Made by a program: the position numbers and the translations under genes. Below, piece after piece: positions 16,439 to 22,858 of a DNA stretch of 62,310 nt. The stretch spans positions 1 to 62,310 of the IMG/VR virus record IMGVR_UViG_3300033148_005414. One strand, written 5' to 3'. The stretch is from a virus. Every line of letters starts with the position of its first letter. Within the stretch, counting starts at the first letter, position 1. The notes below the pieces were generated by a model. That model saw only the letters and a program-made list of their open reading frames with translations. It was not told the origin of the DNA and made no database searches.

Positions 16439-16476
16439 ATGATAATGATTCTCATTCTTTACACTATTTTATAAGT
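16439..16476 (+). promoter_or_regulatory. Fur box 3 overlapping a promoter
   Basis: GATAATGATTCTCATTC at 16441-16457 matches 15 of 19 positions of the classic Fur consensus when read to 16459. Its inner part, TGATAAT-G-ATTCTCA, is a full 7-1-7 site. A TATAAG box at 16470-16475 lies 17 bases after GATTCT (16447-16452), so the box covers the likely -35. Binding of Fur there would block transcription of the gene starting at 16487 and the operon behind it. Confidence 0.6.
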
Positions 16477-16486
16477 GAGGTGCAAC

Positions 16487-16888
16487 ATGAATACAGATAG
16501 AGCTCTAATCAGTGCACTACGGGAACGTATAGACATGAAGCAAGCCGTTAGATTCATACGGATACAAGACGATAAGACTAATGATAAAGACGTTATACCT
16601 CTTATACTTCGTTATGAGGCTGTTCATGATACAAAAGGCGTTTTATCAATTAATACAATGGTTGATATCCTGAACAATGACCTATTCGAGATATATACCT
16701 GTAATGATAAGCCAGTTACCTATTGCGATAAATTGCAACCAGCTGGTGCTGTTACAGGCTGGGATATCAAGTGGGTATTAGCTCCTAACCGTGAAGCTAT
16801 TAAACAATATCCATTCTTTGACTGCATTATAACCAAGAATGATAACTCAACCGGTCGAGCGACTGATGCTGAGCTATTCATTCCCTAA
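16487..16888 (+). CDS. Hypothetical protein, first gene behind the Fur box
   Basis: 133 residues from ATG 16487, with GAGG eight bases upstream; a GTG four codons earlier is less likely. Begins MNTDRALISALRERIDMKQA. Mixed alpha/beta composition, no recognised family. The first hammerhead ribozyme begins two bases after its stop codon. Confidence 0.6.
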   Translation: MNTDRALISALRERIDMKQAVRFIRIQDDKTNDKDVIPLILRYEAVHDTKGVLSINTMVDILNNDLFEIYTCNDKPVTYCDKLQPAGAVTGWDIKWVLAPNREAIKQYPFFDCIITKNDNSTGRATDAELFIP

Positions 16889-16889
16889 T

Positions 16890-16946
16890 GTCGAAACTGG
16901 TCTGGAGGCCAGTCTACCAACTTGAGTATGTTGGTACTGATGAGAC
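16890..16946 (+). ncRNA. Type II hammerhead ribozyme 1
   Basis: All core elements occur in order. Stem II strand GTC (16890-16892) is followed by GAAA. Stem III is CTGGTC/GGCCAG with a TGGA loop, followed by U16913 and C16914 (cleavage site after C16914). Stem I is TACCAAC/GTTGGTA, seven perfect pairs. CTGATGA lies at 16937-16943, then GAC closes a 3-bp stem II. The element lies between the stop at 16888 and the next start at 16971. Confidence 0.88.
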
Positions 16947-16970
16947 TACTCACTAACTGGAGGTCATCCC

Positions 16971-17399
16971 ATGTCAAAACGATACGCTAAAATAAAGCGG
17001 TCAAGACTTGCAAAAAATGACAATAATAATTGTTCTGTTATTGCTACGTCTATCGCTTGCCGTGTTTCATACTTTAAAGCCCATGCTGCATGCGCTAGCT
17101 CAGGCCGTAAAGATGGCCATGGCTTGAGCAATGAAGGCGTTCTTTTAGCCGCTGAGCGGTTAGGTTGTGAGCTTGCCCCTGTAACTAATAGAAACGGTAA
17201 ACCATTACTTCAAAAGAACGGTTCAAAGTTCACACCCAAAACAATCAGCAAAAGATTGAAGTCTGGGTATTTTCTTTGCTTCGTTCATAGTCATGTTTTC
17301 TCAGTGGTTAATGGTCAAGTCGAAGACTGGACTAATAACAGAGCTCACCACATTTATGAAGTGTGGCGTGTCTCAGTACCAAAGGGATCACGCTCTTAA
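16971..17399 (+). CDS. Papain-like-fold cysteine protein, putative
   Basis: 142 residues with a basic N-terminus, then NNNCSVIATSIACRVSY, which resembles the Cys-bearing helix of papain-like proteins common in phages. Later GYFLCFVHSHVFSVVNGQVEDW could supply the catalytic His (HVFSVVNG) and acidic residue. Such phage proteins have no settled role. Expressed downstream of ribozyme 1, with GGAGG before the ATG. Confidence 0.55.
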   Translation: MSKRYAKIKRSRLAKNDNNNCSVIATSIACRVSYFKAHAACASSGRKDGHGLSNEGVLLAAERLGCELAPVTNRNGKPLLQKNGSKFTPKTISKRLKSGYFLCFVHSHVFSVVNGQVEDWTNNRAHHIYEVWRVSVPKGSRS

Positions 17400-17432
17400 T
17401 ACCCCTATAAATAAATTCAATTATCAATCTGT

Positions 17433-17463
17433 GAACTACTGGCCTATTGTTGGTTAGTAGTTC
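17433..17463 (+). other. Intercistronic hairpin
   Basis: GAACTACTGGCC pairs with GGTTAGTAGTTC (12 pairs, two G-U) around a 7-base loop. No U-run follows, so it is not a normal terminator. A second small hairpin (ACTTAG/CTAAGT, 17471-17486) lies just before the AAGGAG of the next gene and may affect its translation. Confidence 0.55.
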
Positions 17464-17498
17464 AATAACCACTTAGTCAACTAAGTAAGGAGCACATC

Positions 17499-17768
17499 AT
17501 GCCTACTCAATTCACTGCAATATATAAACCTAAGCCAATTAAGTCTAGCCCGCTTAGGGATGAAGTTTGTCAAACTAGGCCAATTGTAGTTGGCCGTGAC
17601 CGGTCTCAGGCTCGCATCTCAATAGTTGAAGCTAAAGAACTACAATCCCAGCTGTCAATTGCTATCCGTCAAGCCGAACACAATCTAATCGTTACCAAAA
17701 AGGGTGCTGTATTAGAAGAGCACTACATTCATGGCTTCAAATACTTCACTTGCCCTAACCAACATTAA
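17499..17768 (+). CDS. Hypothetical protein
   Basis: 89 residues (MPTQFTAIYKPKPIKSSPLR), basic, with a helical middle (EAKELQSQLSIAIRQAEHNL) and HGFKYFTCP near the end. GGAG precedes the start. Ribozyme 2 begins four bases after its stop. Function unknown. Confidence 0.6.
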   Translation: MPTQFTAIYKPKPIKSSPLRDEVCQTRPIVVGRDRSQARISIVEAKELQSQLSIAIRQAEHNLIVTKKGAVLEEHYIHGFKYFTCPNQH

Positions 17769-17771
17769 ACC

Positions 17772-17832
17772 TATCGAAACACGGTTCGAGGCCGTGTCTG
17801 TGTAAGTTGAGAACTTGCATACTGATGAGATA
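17772..17832 (+). ncRNA. Type II hammerhead ribozyme 2
   Basis: Stem II TATC (17772-17775) pairs with GATA (17829-17832). GAAA is at 17776-17779. Stem III is CACGGT/GCCGTG, followed by U17797 and C17798 (cleavage after C17798). Stem I is about ten pairs with two G-U, closed by GAG, ending at 17821. CTGATGA is at 17822-17828. Every invariant core base is present. Confidence 0.88.
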
Positions 17833-17869
17833 ACTCTTTGAATTATAGAACAAAACAGGAGAAATAACC

Positions 17870-18106
17870 ATGCCAAACTTTGATAGAATTAAGAAATATG
17901 AGCAGGATTTTAATGAAGGTAAAGCCATTGCTATTATCTGGTGTACTGATGATGTTAAACACCGTGCACTTGAATCTAAAATTAAACTTACTGAACAGGA
18001 GTGCATTGATGTTCTCTCAGTGATAAAAAATAACCATGATTGCAATTATGGCCTTACATGGGAGACCATCGATACAGTGGTGGACGATATCGTCAAGGAG
18101 CGGTGA
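17870..18106 (+). CDS. Conserved-type phage/plasmid protein
   Basis: 78 residues (MPNFDRIKKYEQDFNEGKAI). The C-terminal half, LTEQECIDVLSVIKNNHDCN and TWETIDTVVDDIVKER, is a pattern I recognise from short helical proteins in many phages and plasmids. Function not known. GGAG precedes the start. Confidence 0.65.
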   Translation: MPNFDRIKKYEQDFNEGKAIAIIWCTDDVKHRALESKIKLTEQECIDVLSVIKNNHDCNYGLTWETIDTVVDDIVKER

Positions 18107-18171
18107 AACAATTTATACCTATGCTTTTAATGATGGGTATATGTGGTTTTACTAAAAGAGAGGTGAATATC

Positions 18172-18591
18172 ATGAGCAGATCAGTATCAACACCAAACGG
18201 AGCGGTAGCTATTGCATACCGTGACGTTACATATATGACTGATGAAGATTCTCAATGGGAATGGGATATGTTCCAAGAGGATATTATTCAGCAACTACAA
18301 AATGCTTTCCCATCACTTGATGAGGCTGATAGTTGGATCGGACGTGAGGATCATGTAGTCCTCGAAAACAGTCATTGTCAGGTAACTATCTCAGAATATT
18401 GCGGCTTAGCTGCAATTTCATTAGTGCCTATTGAGCGAGACTGTTTCTACGCCGAGGATTTTGGCTCACAAAACTTATCCTATCATTGGTGCCAGCAAAT
18501 TGCTAAGAAATTCAACGAGTTACTGGGTGAACTACGGCATGTGGCCACCTTTAGTAATGGCGAGGCAGTATTTGAGCGTATAGCGCAATAG
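18172..18591 (+). CDS. Conserved-type phage protein
   Basis: 139 residues from ATG 18172 (MSRSVSTPNGAVAIAYRDVT), preceded by GAGG; a longer reading from 18040 lies over the previous gene and is unlikely. Acidic, with a WEWDMFQEDIIQQLQNAFPS stretch typical of uncharacterised proteins in phages and plasmids. Its TAG stop shares a base with ribozyme 3. Confidence 0.62.
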   Translation: MSRSVSTPNGAVAIAYRDVTYMTDEDSQWEWDMFQEDIIQQLQNAFPSLDEADSWIGREDHVVLENSHCQVTISEYCGLAAISLVPIERDCFYAEDFGSQNLSYHWCQQIAKKFNELLGELRHVATFSNGEAVFERIAQ

Positions 18592-18642
18592 TCGAAACAC
18601 GCTGGGAGGCGTGTCTGCGGGATATACCCGTACTGATGAGAC
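18591..18642 (+). ncRNA. Type II hammerhead ribozyme 3
   Basis: Stem II GTC (18591-18593) pairs with GAC (18640-18642). GAAA is at 18594-18597. Stem III is CACGC/GCGTG with a 6-base loop, then U18614 and C18615 (cleavage after C18615). Stem I is TGCGGG/CCCGTA with one G-U. CTGATGA is at 18633-18639. The Shine-Dalgarno of the next gene starts two bases after the element. Confidence 0.88.
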
Positions 18643-18654
18643 TTGGAGAAAATT

Positions 18655-18855
18655 ATGGTATTCCATAAGCTATTTGTTACACACACCACGGGCGCAATTC
18701 GCAAGATTAGACTTAAGTTTGACACTAAACGCAGTATTGAGTCCTTGCGTTTGAGCGTCCTGTTTCCTATCGACTGGAAAATTACCTCAGTCGCATACTT
18801 AAACGCACCACGGAGGCGTAATGTCCCATATAACAATTACCATTCACACAAATAA
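18655..18855 (+). CDS. Hypothetical protein
   Basis: 66 residues from ATG 18655, with TTGGAG seven bases upstream (MVFHKLFVTHTTGAIRKIRL). Basic. It overlaps the next gene by 35 bases. Function unknown. Its mRNA 5' end would be produced by ribozyme 3. Confidence 0.55.
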   Translation: MVFHKLFVTHTTGAIRKIRLKFDTKRSIESLRLSVLFPIDWKITSVAYLNAPRRRNVPYNNYHSHK

Positions 18856-19009
18856 TGCCGCGTTCGATGGTGATAATCATGATCATGAAGTGGCGCGTAT
18901 TTTGGCTGGACTGTCAACCGGCTGGGAACTTAAAAACGCATCGATTGCCCTTAGAGATATCAATGGCAATCGTGTTGGTGAATTTAACAGCTATATCGAT
19001 GAGGATTAA
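18821..19009 (+). CDS. Conserved-type phage/plasmid protein
   Basis: 62 residues (MSHITITIHTNNAAFDGDNH), with the TITIxTNNAAF...EVARIL...LRDxNGNxVG pattern of a small family found in phages and plasmids. GGAGG is well placed upstream. Function unknown. Confidence 0.65.
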   Translation: MSHITITIHTNNAAFDGDNHDHEVARILAGLSTGWELKNASIALRDINGNRVGEFNSYIDED

Positions 19010-19012
19010 GTT

Positions 19013-19219
19013 ATGGCAAATCAAGTGATCTTTAAACGTGCGGCATGGAAAAGAAATAAATCTTGGCCTGATGGCTGGGAGCCCTATGTTGGCCGTAAAG
19101 CTTACGTCACAACCGTTGACTCTATTGAAAAGGCTCAGCGGATCTGTAAACAACACAATGATGCACGTAAAAATCGCGGGGAAACATTCTGCGAGTTTAC
19201 CGCTGAATCAAATTATTAA
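19013..19219 (+). CDS. Hypothetical protein
   Basis: 68 residues (MANQVIFKRAAWKRNKSWPD), basic and Trp-rich at the N-terminus. It follows the previous stop by three bases. No family recognised. Confidence 0.55.
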   Translation: MANQVIFKRAAWKRNKSWPDGWEPYVGRKAYVTTVDSIEKAQRICKQHNDARKNRGETFCEFTAESNY

Positions 19220-19230
19220 GGAGAATGTCG

Positions 19231-19407
19231 ATGCAAATAACTAACCCAGACCGTGACATTATTATCGACTACCAGAACAACGGCGATAATATTAGGCGAG
19301 TAGCCACGTATCCCGATGGTCACTTAAAAATGACCCTTCTCGATAAAGACAAGGCTGATGAGGACGCAATCGACCTTGTAGATAATTACGACTACACATT
19401 TATTTAG
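19231..19407 (+). CDS. Hypothetical acidic protein
   Basis: 58 residues from the second ATG (19231), which has AAGGAG seven bases upstream; the ATG at 19225 is too close to that site. Begins MQITNPDRDIIIDYQNNGDN and ends with an acidic DLVDNYDYTFI. Function unknown. Confidence 0.52.
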   Translation: MQITNPDRDIIIDYQNNGDNIRRVATYPDGHLKMTLLDKDKADEDAIDLVDNYDYTFI

Positions 19408-19417
19408 TTATTCAGTT

Positions 19418-19443
19418 AATAGGCGTCAGTAATGGCGTCTATT
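19418..19443 (+). other. Intercistronic hairpin
   Basis: AATAGGCGTC pairs with GGCGTCTATT (ten pairs including two G-U) around a 6-base loop, with no U-run after it. It lies between a stop at 19407 and the AAGGAG of the next gene. Confidence 0.5.
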
Positions 19444-19471
19444 GTCGGACTAACTGAGAAAGGAGAATCCG

Positions 19472-19693
19472 ATGAGCGTTTTAGTAGTTACTACTATTGA
19501 GTACAGGTACTTAGAATCTCGCCAGCTTCGTATTACTTTAAATACTGGCTCCGAGATCACAGCTGAAGCTTGCCATGAAAGCTGGGAGCAGTGGGGAGGC
19601 ATACATGAAGAACTATGTTTCACTCAGTCAATTGTTGAGACCCATAACGACTGGCTTCATGGTGGCGAATTACCATTTTCTGGAGGTGAGTAA
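19472..19693 (+). CDS. Hypothetical protein
   Basis: 73 residues (MSVLVVTTIEYRYLESRQLR), acidic and Trp/His-rich in the second half. AAGGAG precedes it; the stop overlaps the next start as TAATG. Function unknown. Confidence 0.58.
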   Translation: MSVLVVTTIEYRYLESRQLRITLNTGSEITAEACHESWEQWGGIHEELCFTQSIVETHNDWLHGGELPFSGGE

Positions 19694-19953
19694 TGTACGA
19701 TTATGAAGTTGAAAAAGCAGAACTGTTCACCGAGGCTGGTCAAGTAATGTTTCTAGCTATCCGTGACAAAGTACATAAGCTTTTAAAAACAGCTGGTGCA
19801 TTTAGATTGCAAGAAGCTATTGCTAATCAGAGCGGCAGTGGCTGGCAAATGTTAGCTTGTATTGACCGGCTAATTGAGTTGGGTGAGATAACAGAAATCA
19901 CCCCATCAAGCACAGCTGGCCAGTATCAAGTTTACATTGCTAGGCATAAATAA
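19693..19953 (+). CDS. Winged-helix-like small protein
   Basis: 86 residues. The segment LLKTAGAFRLQEAIANQSGS followed by WQMLACIDRLIELGEITEI reads like a winged helix and matches a small family I recall from phages and plasmids. It may bind nucleic acid. Coupled to the previous gene through TAATG. Confidence 0.6.
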   Translation: MYDYEVEKAELFTEAGQVMFLAIRDKVHKLLKTAGAFRLQEAIANQSGSGWQMLACIDRLIELGEITEITPSSTAGQYQVYIARHK

Positions 19954-19971
19954 AATTATACCCCTATTAAA

Positions 19972-19996
19972 AATACTCATTATCAAATTGAGTATT
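19972..19996 (+). other. Intercistronic hairpin
   Basis: AATACTCA pairs perfectly with TGAGTATT (8 bp) around a 9-base AT-rich loop. Not followed by a U-run. Possible mRNA-end protector or processing site. Confidence 0.5.
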
Positions 19997-20039
19997 ATAA
20001 GGCCATAATTACCTTTTAGGCATTTATTAGGAGAAATAT

Positions 20040-20279
20040 ATGGCAGAACAATGCCGAGGTGAGGTTCATTTTTACGGGGATAAACAGGAGAAACTTGTCG
20101 AATTTGTTGACAGTTTTGACTTTCCACGGCGTCGGCCTGATGAGCCATTGATTGTTTTTAAAGAGCGCATCACTGAGTTGGTTGTGAGTTTAAGTCGCAC
20201 CACTGCTGGCCGTGAAATTATTGAAGTTAAGTGGATCGGGCCATTAGGCTATCACTATGGTTATGTCGATCCACGGTAA
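20040..20279 (+). CDS. Hypothetical protein
   Basis: 79 residues (MAEQCRGEVHFYGDKQEKLV) with a mixed alpha/beta pattern and RRRPDEP in the middle. GGAG lies seven bases upstream. Function unknown. Confidence 0.58.
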   Translation: MAEQCRGEVHFYGDKQEKLVEFVDSFDFPRRRPDEPLIVFKERITELVVSLSRTTAGREIIEVKWIGPLGYHYGYVDPR

Positions 20280-20291
20280 TTTAAACTAATA

Positions 20292-20313
20292 CCGACGCTA
20301 ATTCTGGCGTCGG
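20292..20313 (+). other. Leader hairpin of DUF932-like gene
   Basis: CCGACGC pairs perfectly with GCGTCGG (7 bp) around TAATTCTG. It resembles the hairpin at 15885-15906. It lies 23 bases before the start of the next gene. Confidence 0.5.
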
Positions 20314-20335
20314 ACACTTAAAGAGAGGTATTACT

Positions 20336-21103
20336 ATGTCTAATGTAAATTTATTACTTCACGCTGGCGGGTTTGCTGTTGATCGTGAGCAGCTAGAAAG
20401 AACTCAAACACCAGCACCCACTCAATCATGGACGCCAATTCCCCATGGCACCTTAGTTGATGAGGTTGAACGCTCATTATCGTCTGCTGGCTATCAAATT
20501 GTTGGTCAACAACATGCCTTGGCTCGCAATGATAATCGTTATTTTGGCTTATTTGAAATAACCAACGGCCATAATCACGACGATTACCATACTATCGTGG
20601 GCTTGCGTAACTCGCATGACAAATCATTCCCCGCTGGCCTTGTGGTTGGATCGGGTGTTTTCGTTTGTGACAACCTATGCTTTTCTGGTGAAATAAAGGT
20701 TGGCCGTCGGCATACCACTAATATCAACCGTGATTTAACTGGGTTAATCGACGCCGCTGTTGGCAAGGTTAATGGCTTGCGTGTTTCTCAAGACCAACGT
20801 ATTGAAAAATACAAGGCTACTGAATTAGATCAGCAATTGTCAGATCACTTGTTGATTGAATTATTACGTGCTCGTGTGGTTACTGCCACTAAGATCCCTA
20901 AGATCATTAAGTCGTTTGAGCACCCTGAGCACCCTGAGTTCAAGGCCGAAGGCTTCACTGCATGGCGTCTGTTTAATGCTGTCACTGAGAACTTGAAAGG
21001 CGGCTTAGCTGACCTACCACGTGTTGGTAACGCTTTACACGGTATCGTTGATGGCGTGTGTGGCGTAACAATTGATGCTGATTCTGGTTTAATTGTTCAC
21101 TAA
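20336..21103 (+). CDS. DUF932-like protein
   Basis: 255 residues, the largest protein of this operon. The pattern VGQQHALARNDNRYFGLFEI, VGLRNSHDKSFPAGLVVGSG and VFVCDNLCFSGE matches the DUF932 family found in phages, plasmids and integrative elements. No enzymatic activity is firmly established for the family. AGAGAGG precedes the ATG. Confidence 0.75.
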   Translation: MSNVNLLLHAGGFAVDREQLERTQTPAPTQSWTPIPHGTLVDEVERSLSSAGYQIVGQQHALARNDNRYFGLFEITNGHNHDDYHTIVGLRNSHDKSFPAGLVVGSGVFVCDNLCFSGEIKVGRRHTTNINRDLTGLIDAAVGKVNGLRVSQDQRIEKYKATELDQQLSDHLLIELLRARVVTATKIPKIIKSFEHPEHPEFKAEGFTAWRLFNAVTENLKGGLADLPRVGNALHGIVDGVCGVTIDADSGLIVH

Positions 21104-21108
21104 TTATT

Positions 21109-21127
21109 GGGGCTTTCGGGCCCCCTT
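21109..21127 (+). terminator. GC-rich hairpin, weak terminator
   Basis: GGGGC/GCCCC with a TTTCGG loop, followed by ccTTCTATT rather than a clean U-run. It lies just after the DUF932-like gene and may end part of the transcripts. Confidence 0.45.
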
Positions 21128-21149
21128 CTATTAAAAGAGGAGAAATATT

Positions 21150-21464
21150 GTGCGTAAGATTACATTAAAACTTAAACATGTTGGCGGGGTATACCAGCGC
21201 AATGGTGATTGTTTATTGTGCCATGATGCGTTAGGTGAATTATTTACCTTGCCAAAAGTACGCAGCACCCCAATCACTTTTATTATTAGCGACAAGGAAA
21301 CTAAAAACTCCTATAAAGTTCGGTTTGGCAAACCCAATGATTGTGATGTTTTTTATGAGGGGGAATGGCATTACAAGTGTCTTTTTGGTGATGCAGATAT
21401 TTTTATTAGCCGTCACGCCCTTAATGGTGCTACCTGCTGGGTTAACTTGTACTGGGAAGAATAA
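21150..21464 (+). CDS. Hypothetical protein, intact copy of a duplicated pair
   Basis: 104 residues from GTG 21150 with GAGGAG upstream. Begins MRKITLKLKHVGGVYQRNGD, with GELFTLPK, NSYKVRF and DCDVFYEGEWHYKCL. These blocks recur in the frameshifted gene at 22107-22435, showing a duplication around the clamp-like gene. Function unknown. Confidence 0.65.
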   Translation: MRKITLKLKHVGGVYQRNGDCLLCHDALGELFTLPKVRSTPITFIISDKETKNSYKVRFGKPNDCDVFYEGEWHYKCLFGDADIFISRHALNGATCWVNLYWEE

Positions 21465-21470
21465 ATTAAT

Positions 21471-21489
21471 GGGCCTTCGGGCCCTTTTT
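21471..21489 (+). terminator. Rho-independent terminator
   Basis: GGGCC-TTCG-GGCCC followed directly by TTTTT. A UUCG tetraloop with a U-run is a strong terminator; here it separates the duplicated protein from the clamp-like gene 12 bases before its start, so it may attenuate that gene. Confidence 0.7.
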
Positions 21490-21500
21490 CGGAGAAAATC

Positions 21501-22076
21501 ATGAAAGTGACAATTGATACAAATTACATGAGGGCCCTTTTTGAAGTGGTTCCTACCGAGGAGATTCGCACTTACTTAAAAGGTGTGCATTTACCTCCTG
21601 ACAGCGAACAACTAATGGCTTCCGATGGTTATAGGTTGCTTATTGTTCCGGTAAAATTAGAAGATCCGTTATTTAATGGATTAAACCATTTCTGCGAGGG
21701 CATCACTTTTAAATTGCCTGCAAGAAAACCTTTAAAGTCTGATAAGTATATAACTATCGAAACTGGACGCAATCCTGAGCGTTATGAAGAAATGACGTGG
21801 ACTTATTACGGTAAAAACAGCATGGTGCGCGAACAATGTATTTGCCATATTCAGGTTGGTAAGTTTCCTGATACTGATTTTATTGTTAATGGATATAGCA
21901 ACGCCAAACTGCCATCTATAGGCTTCAACCCAGCTTACTTGTTAGATGTTTATGCCGCCCTTGGTTATTTTGGGGGAGTCAGACTGCTAATGGGCTGTGA
22001 TAAACATTCTGCAATTAAAGTGGATTTTGGCAAGCAAACTAAAGCCAAATACTACTTAATGCCGATGCACTTATAA
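21501..22076 (+). CDS. Mini sliding-clamp-like protein (DnaN-related)
   Basis: 191 residues versus about 366 for bacterial beta clamp. The C-terminal 55 residues read IGFNPAYLLDVYAALG...VRLLMG...SAIKV...AKYYLMPMHL. E. coli DnaN domain III ends with IGFN..Y.LDV..AL....VR...T...SS..I......AYVVMPMRL. The N-terminal part has IRTYLKGVHL...MASDGYRLLIVPV and VGKFPDTDF, matching DnaN domain II (VRYYLNGM, ATDGHRLAV, DGRFPDY). Domain I and part of domain III appear missing. A role as clamp, decoy or clamp-loader ligand is inferred. Confidence 0.72.
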   Translation: MKVTIDTNYMRALFEVVPTEEIRTYLKGVHLPPDSEQLMASDGYRLLIVPVKLEDPLFNGLNHFCEGITFKLPARKPLKSDKYITIETGRNPERYEEMTWTYYGKNSMVREQCICHIQVGKFPDTDFIVNGYSNAKLPSIGFNPAYLLDVYAALGYFGGVRLLMGCDKHSAIKVDFGKQTKAKYYLMPMHL

Positions 22077-22106
22077 TTTTTTAACTAAAAGAGAAGGAGA
22101 AGTAAA

Positions 22107-22435
22107 ATGAGTAAAATTGAAATAAAACTAAAGCACCGCCGCACCGCATTTGGTGAGGATTATTTCACGCCATTTGGTAATAAAGTGGCGTTAATATGCC
22201 GTGAAATTTTAGGTGAACTGTTCACTTTACCTAAAAAACAAAGTCGATTACCCTTGTTGTGAGCTCAGAAGAAACGCCTAATTCATATAAGGTTCGCTTT
22301 GAAAACACTGATTGCGACGTTTTCTATGGAAATAAATGGCAGCGTGAATGCCTAACGGATCACGCTTACCAAGAAATTTGTAAACGTGGCTTGGAAGGTA
22401 AAACTGTCTGGGTATCTTTTTACTGGTACGAATAA
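22107..22435 (+). pseudogene. Frameshifted paralogue of the 21150-21464 gene
   Basis: Starts MSKIEIKLKH with GGAG upstream and reads GELFTLPKK, then stops at 22260-22262. In the -1 frame the homology continues (SSEETPNSYKVRF, DCDVFYGNKWQRECL) to TAA at 22433-22435. The break falls at six A's (22233-22238); one more A would restore a full 109-codon gene. It may be a mutation, a homopolymer sequencing error, or less likely a programmed -1 frameshift. Confidence 0.7.
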
Positions 22436-22443
22436 CTTAACCT

Positions 22444-22459
22444 GCGCCAAGGATGGTGC
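22444..22459 (+). other. Small intercistronic hairpin
   Basis: GCGCCA pairs with TGGTGC (one G-U) around AGGA, ten bases before the AGGAG of the next gene. Confidence 0.35.
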
Positions 22460-22475
22460 TAATTAGGAGAATACT

Positions 22476-22793
22476 ATGGAGCCTGAAAAGTTAAAAATTA
22501 TAGCAGAAGGGATGGGGAAAGATGTAAGAATATGCGACTACCCACCGGCATTTAAAGGTAAGGTATTACTATGGGAAAACCACAAAGAATTTGTTTATAC
22601 CCCCCTCACAAACAACGACCAGATGGTTGAGATAATGGAGAAGTTGAAAACTAATTTAATAAATTATAGCTCTGATGGATGGGAGTGTTATACCAACCCA
22701 ATAGACCCCGCTACTCGGTTTAAAGGCAAGTCAGTCAACGAAGCCGTATGCAATGCTGCTTATGAATATTTCAAAAAAGGAGAAGGGGAGTGA
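22476..22793 (+). CDS. Hypothetical phage protein
   Basis: 105 residues (MEPEKLKIIAEGMGKDVRIC). The C-terminal half, with WECYTNPIDP and VNEAVCNAAYEYFKK, resembles small uncharacterised phage proteins. AGGAG precedes the start. Confidence 0.6.
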   Translation: MEPEKLKIIAEGMGKDVRICDYPPAFKGKVLLWENHKEFVYTPLTNNDQMVEIMEKLKTNLINYSSDGWECYTNPIDPATRFKGKSVNEAVCNAAYEYFKKGEGE

Positions 22794-22858
22794 AAATATC
22801 TTATATTATTTTAATGGTATTATTTGTTGTTGGCGCGTCCGAGTGGGTTCCGTTTTAA
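22790..22858 (+). CDS. 22-residue membrane microprotein
   Basis: GTG start at 22790 overlaps the previous stop (GTGA) and has GGAGAAGG upstream. Encodes a hydrophobic peptide, MKISYIILMVLFVVGASEW plus three residues, long enough for one membrane helix. Its stop overlaps the stop of the convergent nuclease gene. Expression is plausible but unproven. Confidence 0.4.
   Translation: MKISYIILMVLFVVGASEWVPF

Noticed and set aside
18040-18171. Longer start for the 18172-18591 gene
   Set aside because: It would overlap the upstream gene by 67 bases in another frame, while the ATG at 18172 has a good GAGG site.
18232-18250. Further CTGATGA hammerhead core at 18239
   Set aside because: It lies in coding sequence, with no GAAA, stem or UH site in place, so it is chance.
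22231-22240. A classical X XXY YYZ slippery heptamer (A AAA AAC) for programmed -1 frameshifting
   Set aside because: The A-run has the right letters but the zero-frame codons are AAA AAA CAA, which is the wrong register for the heptamer; a simple indel explains the break better. A different slip on AAA AAA cannot be fully excluded.
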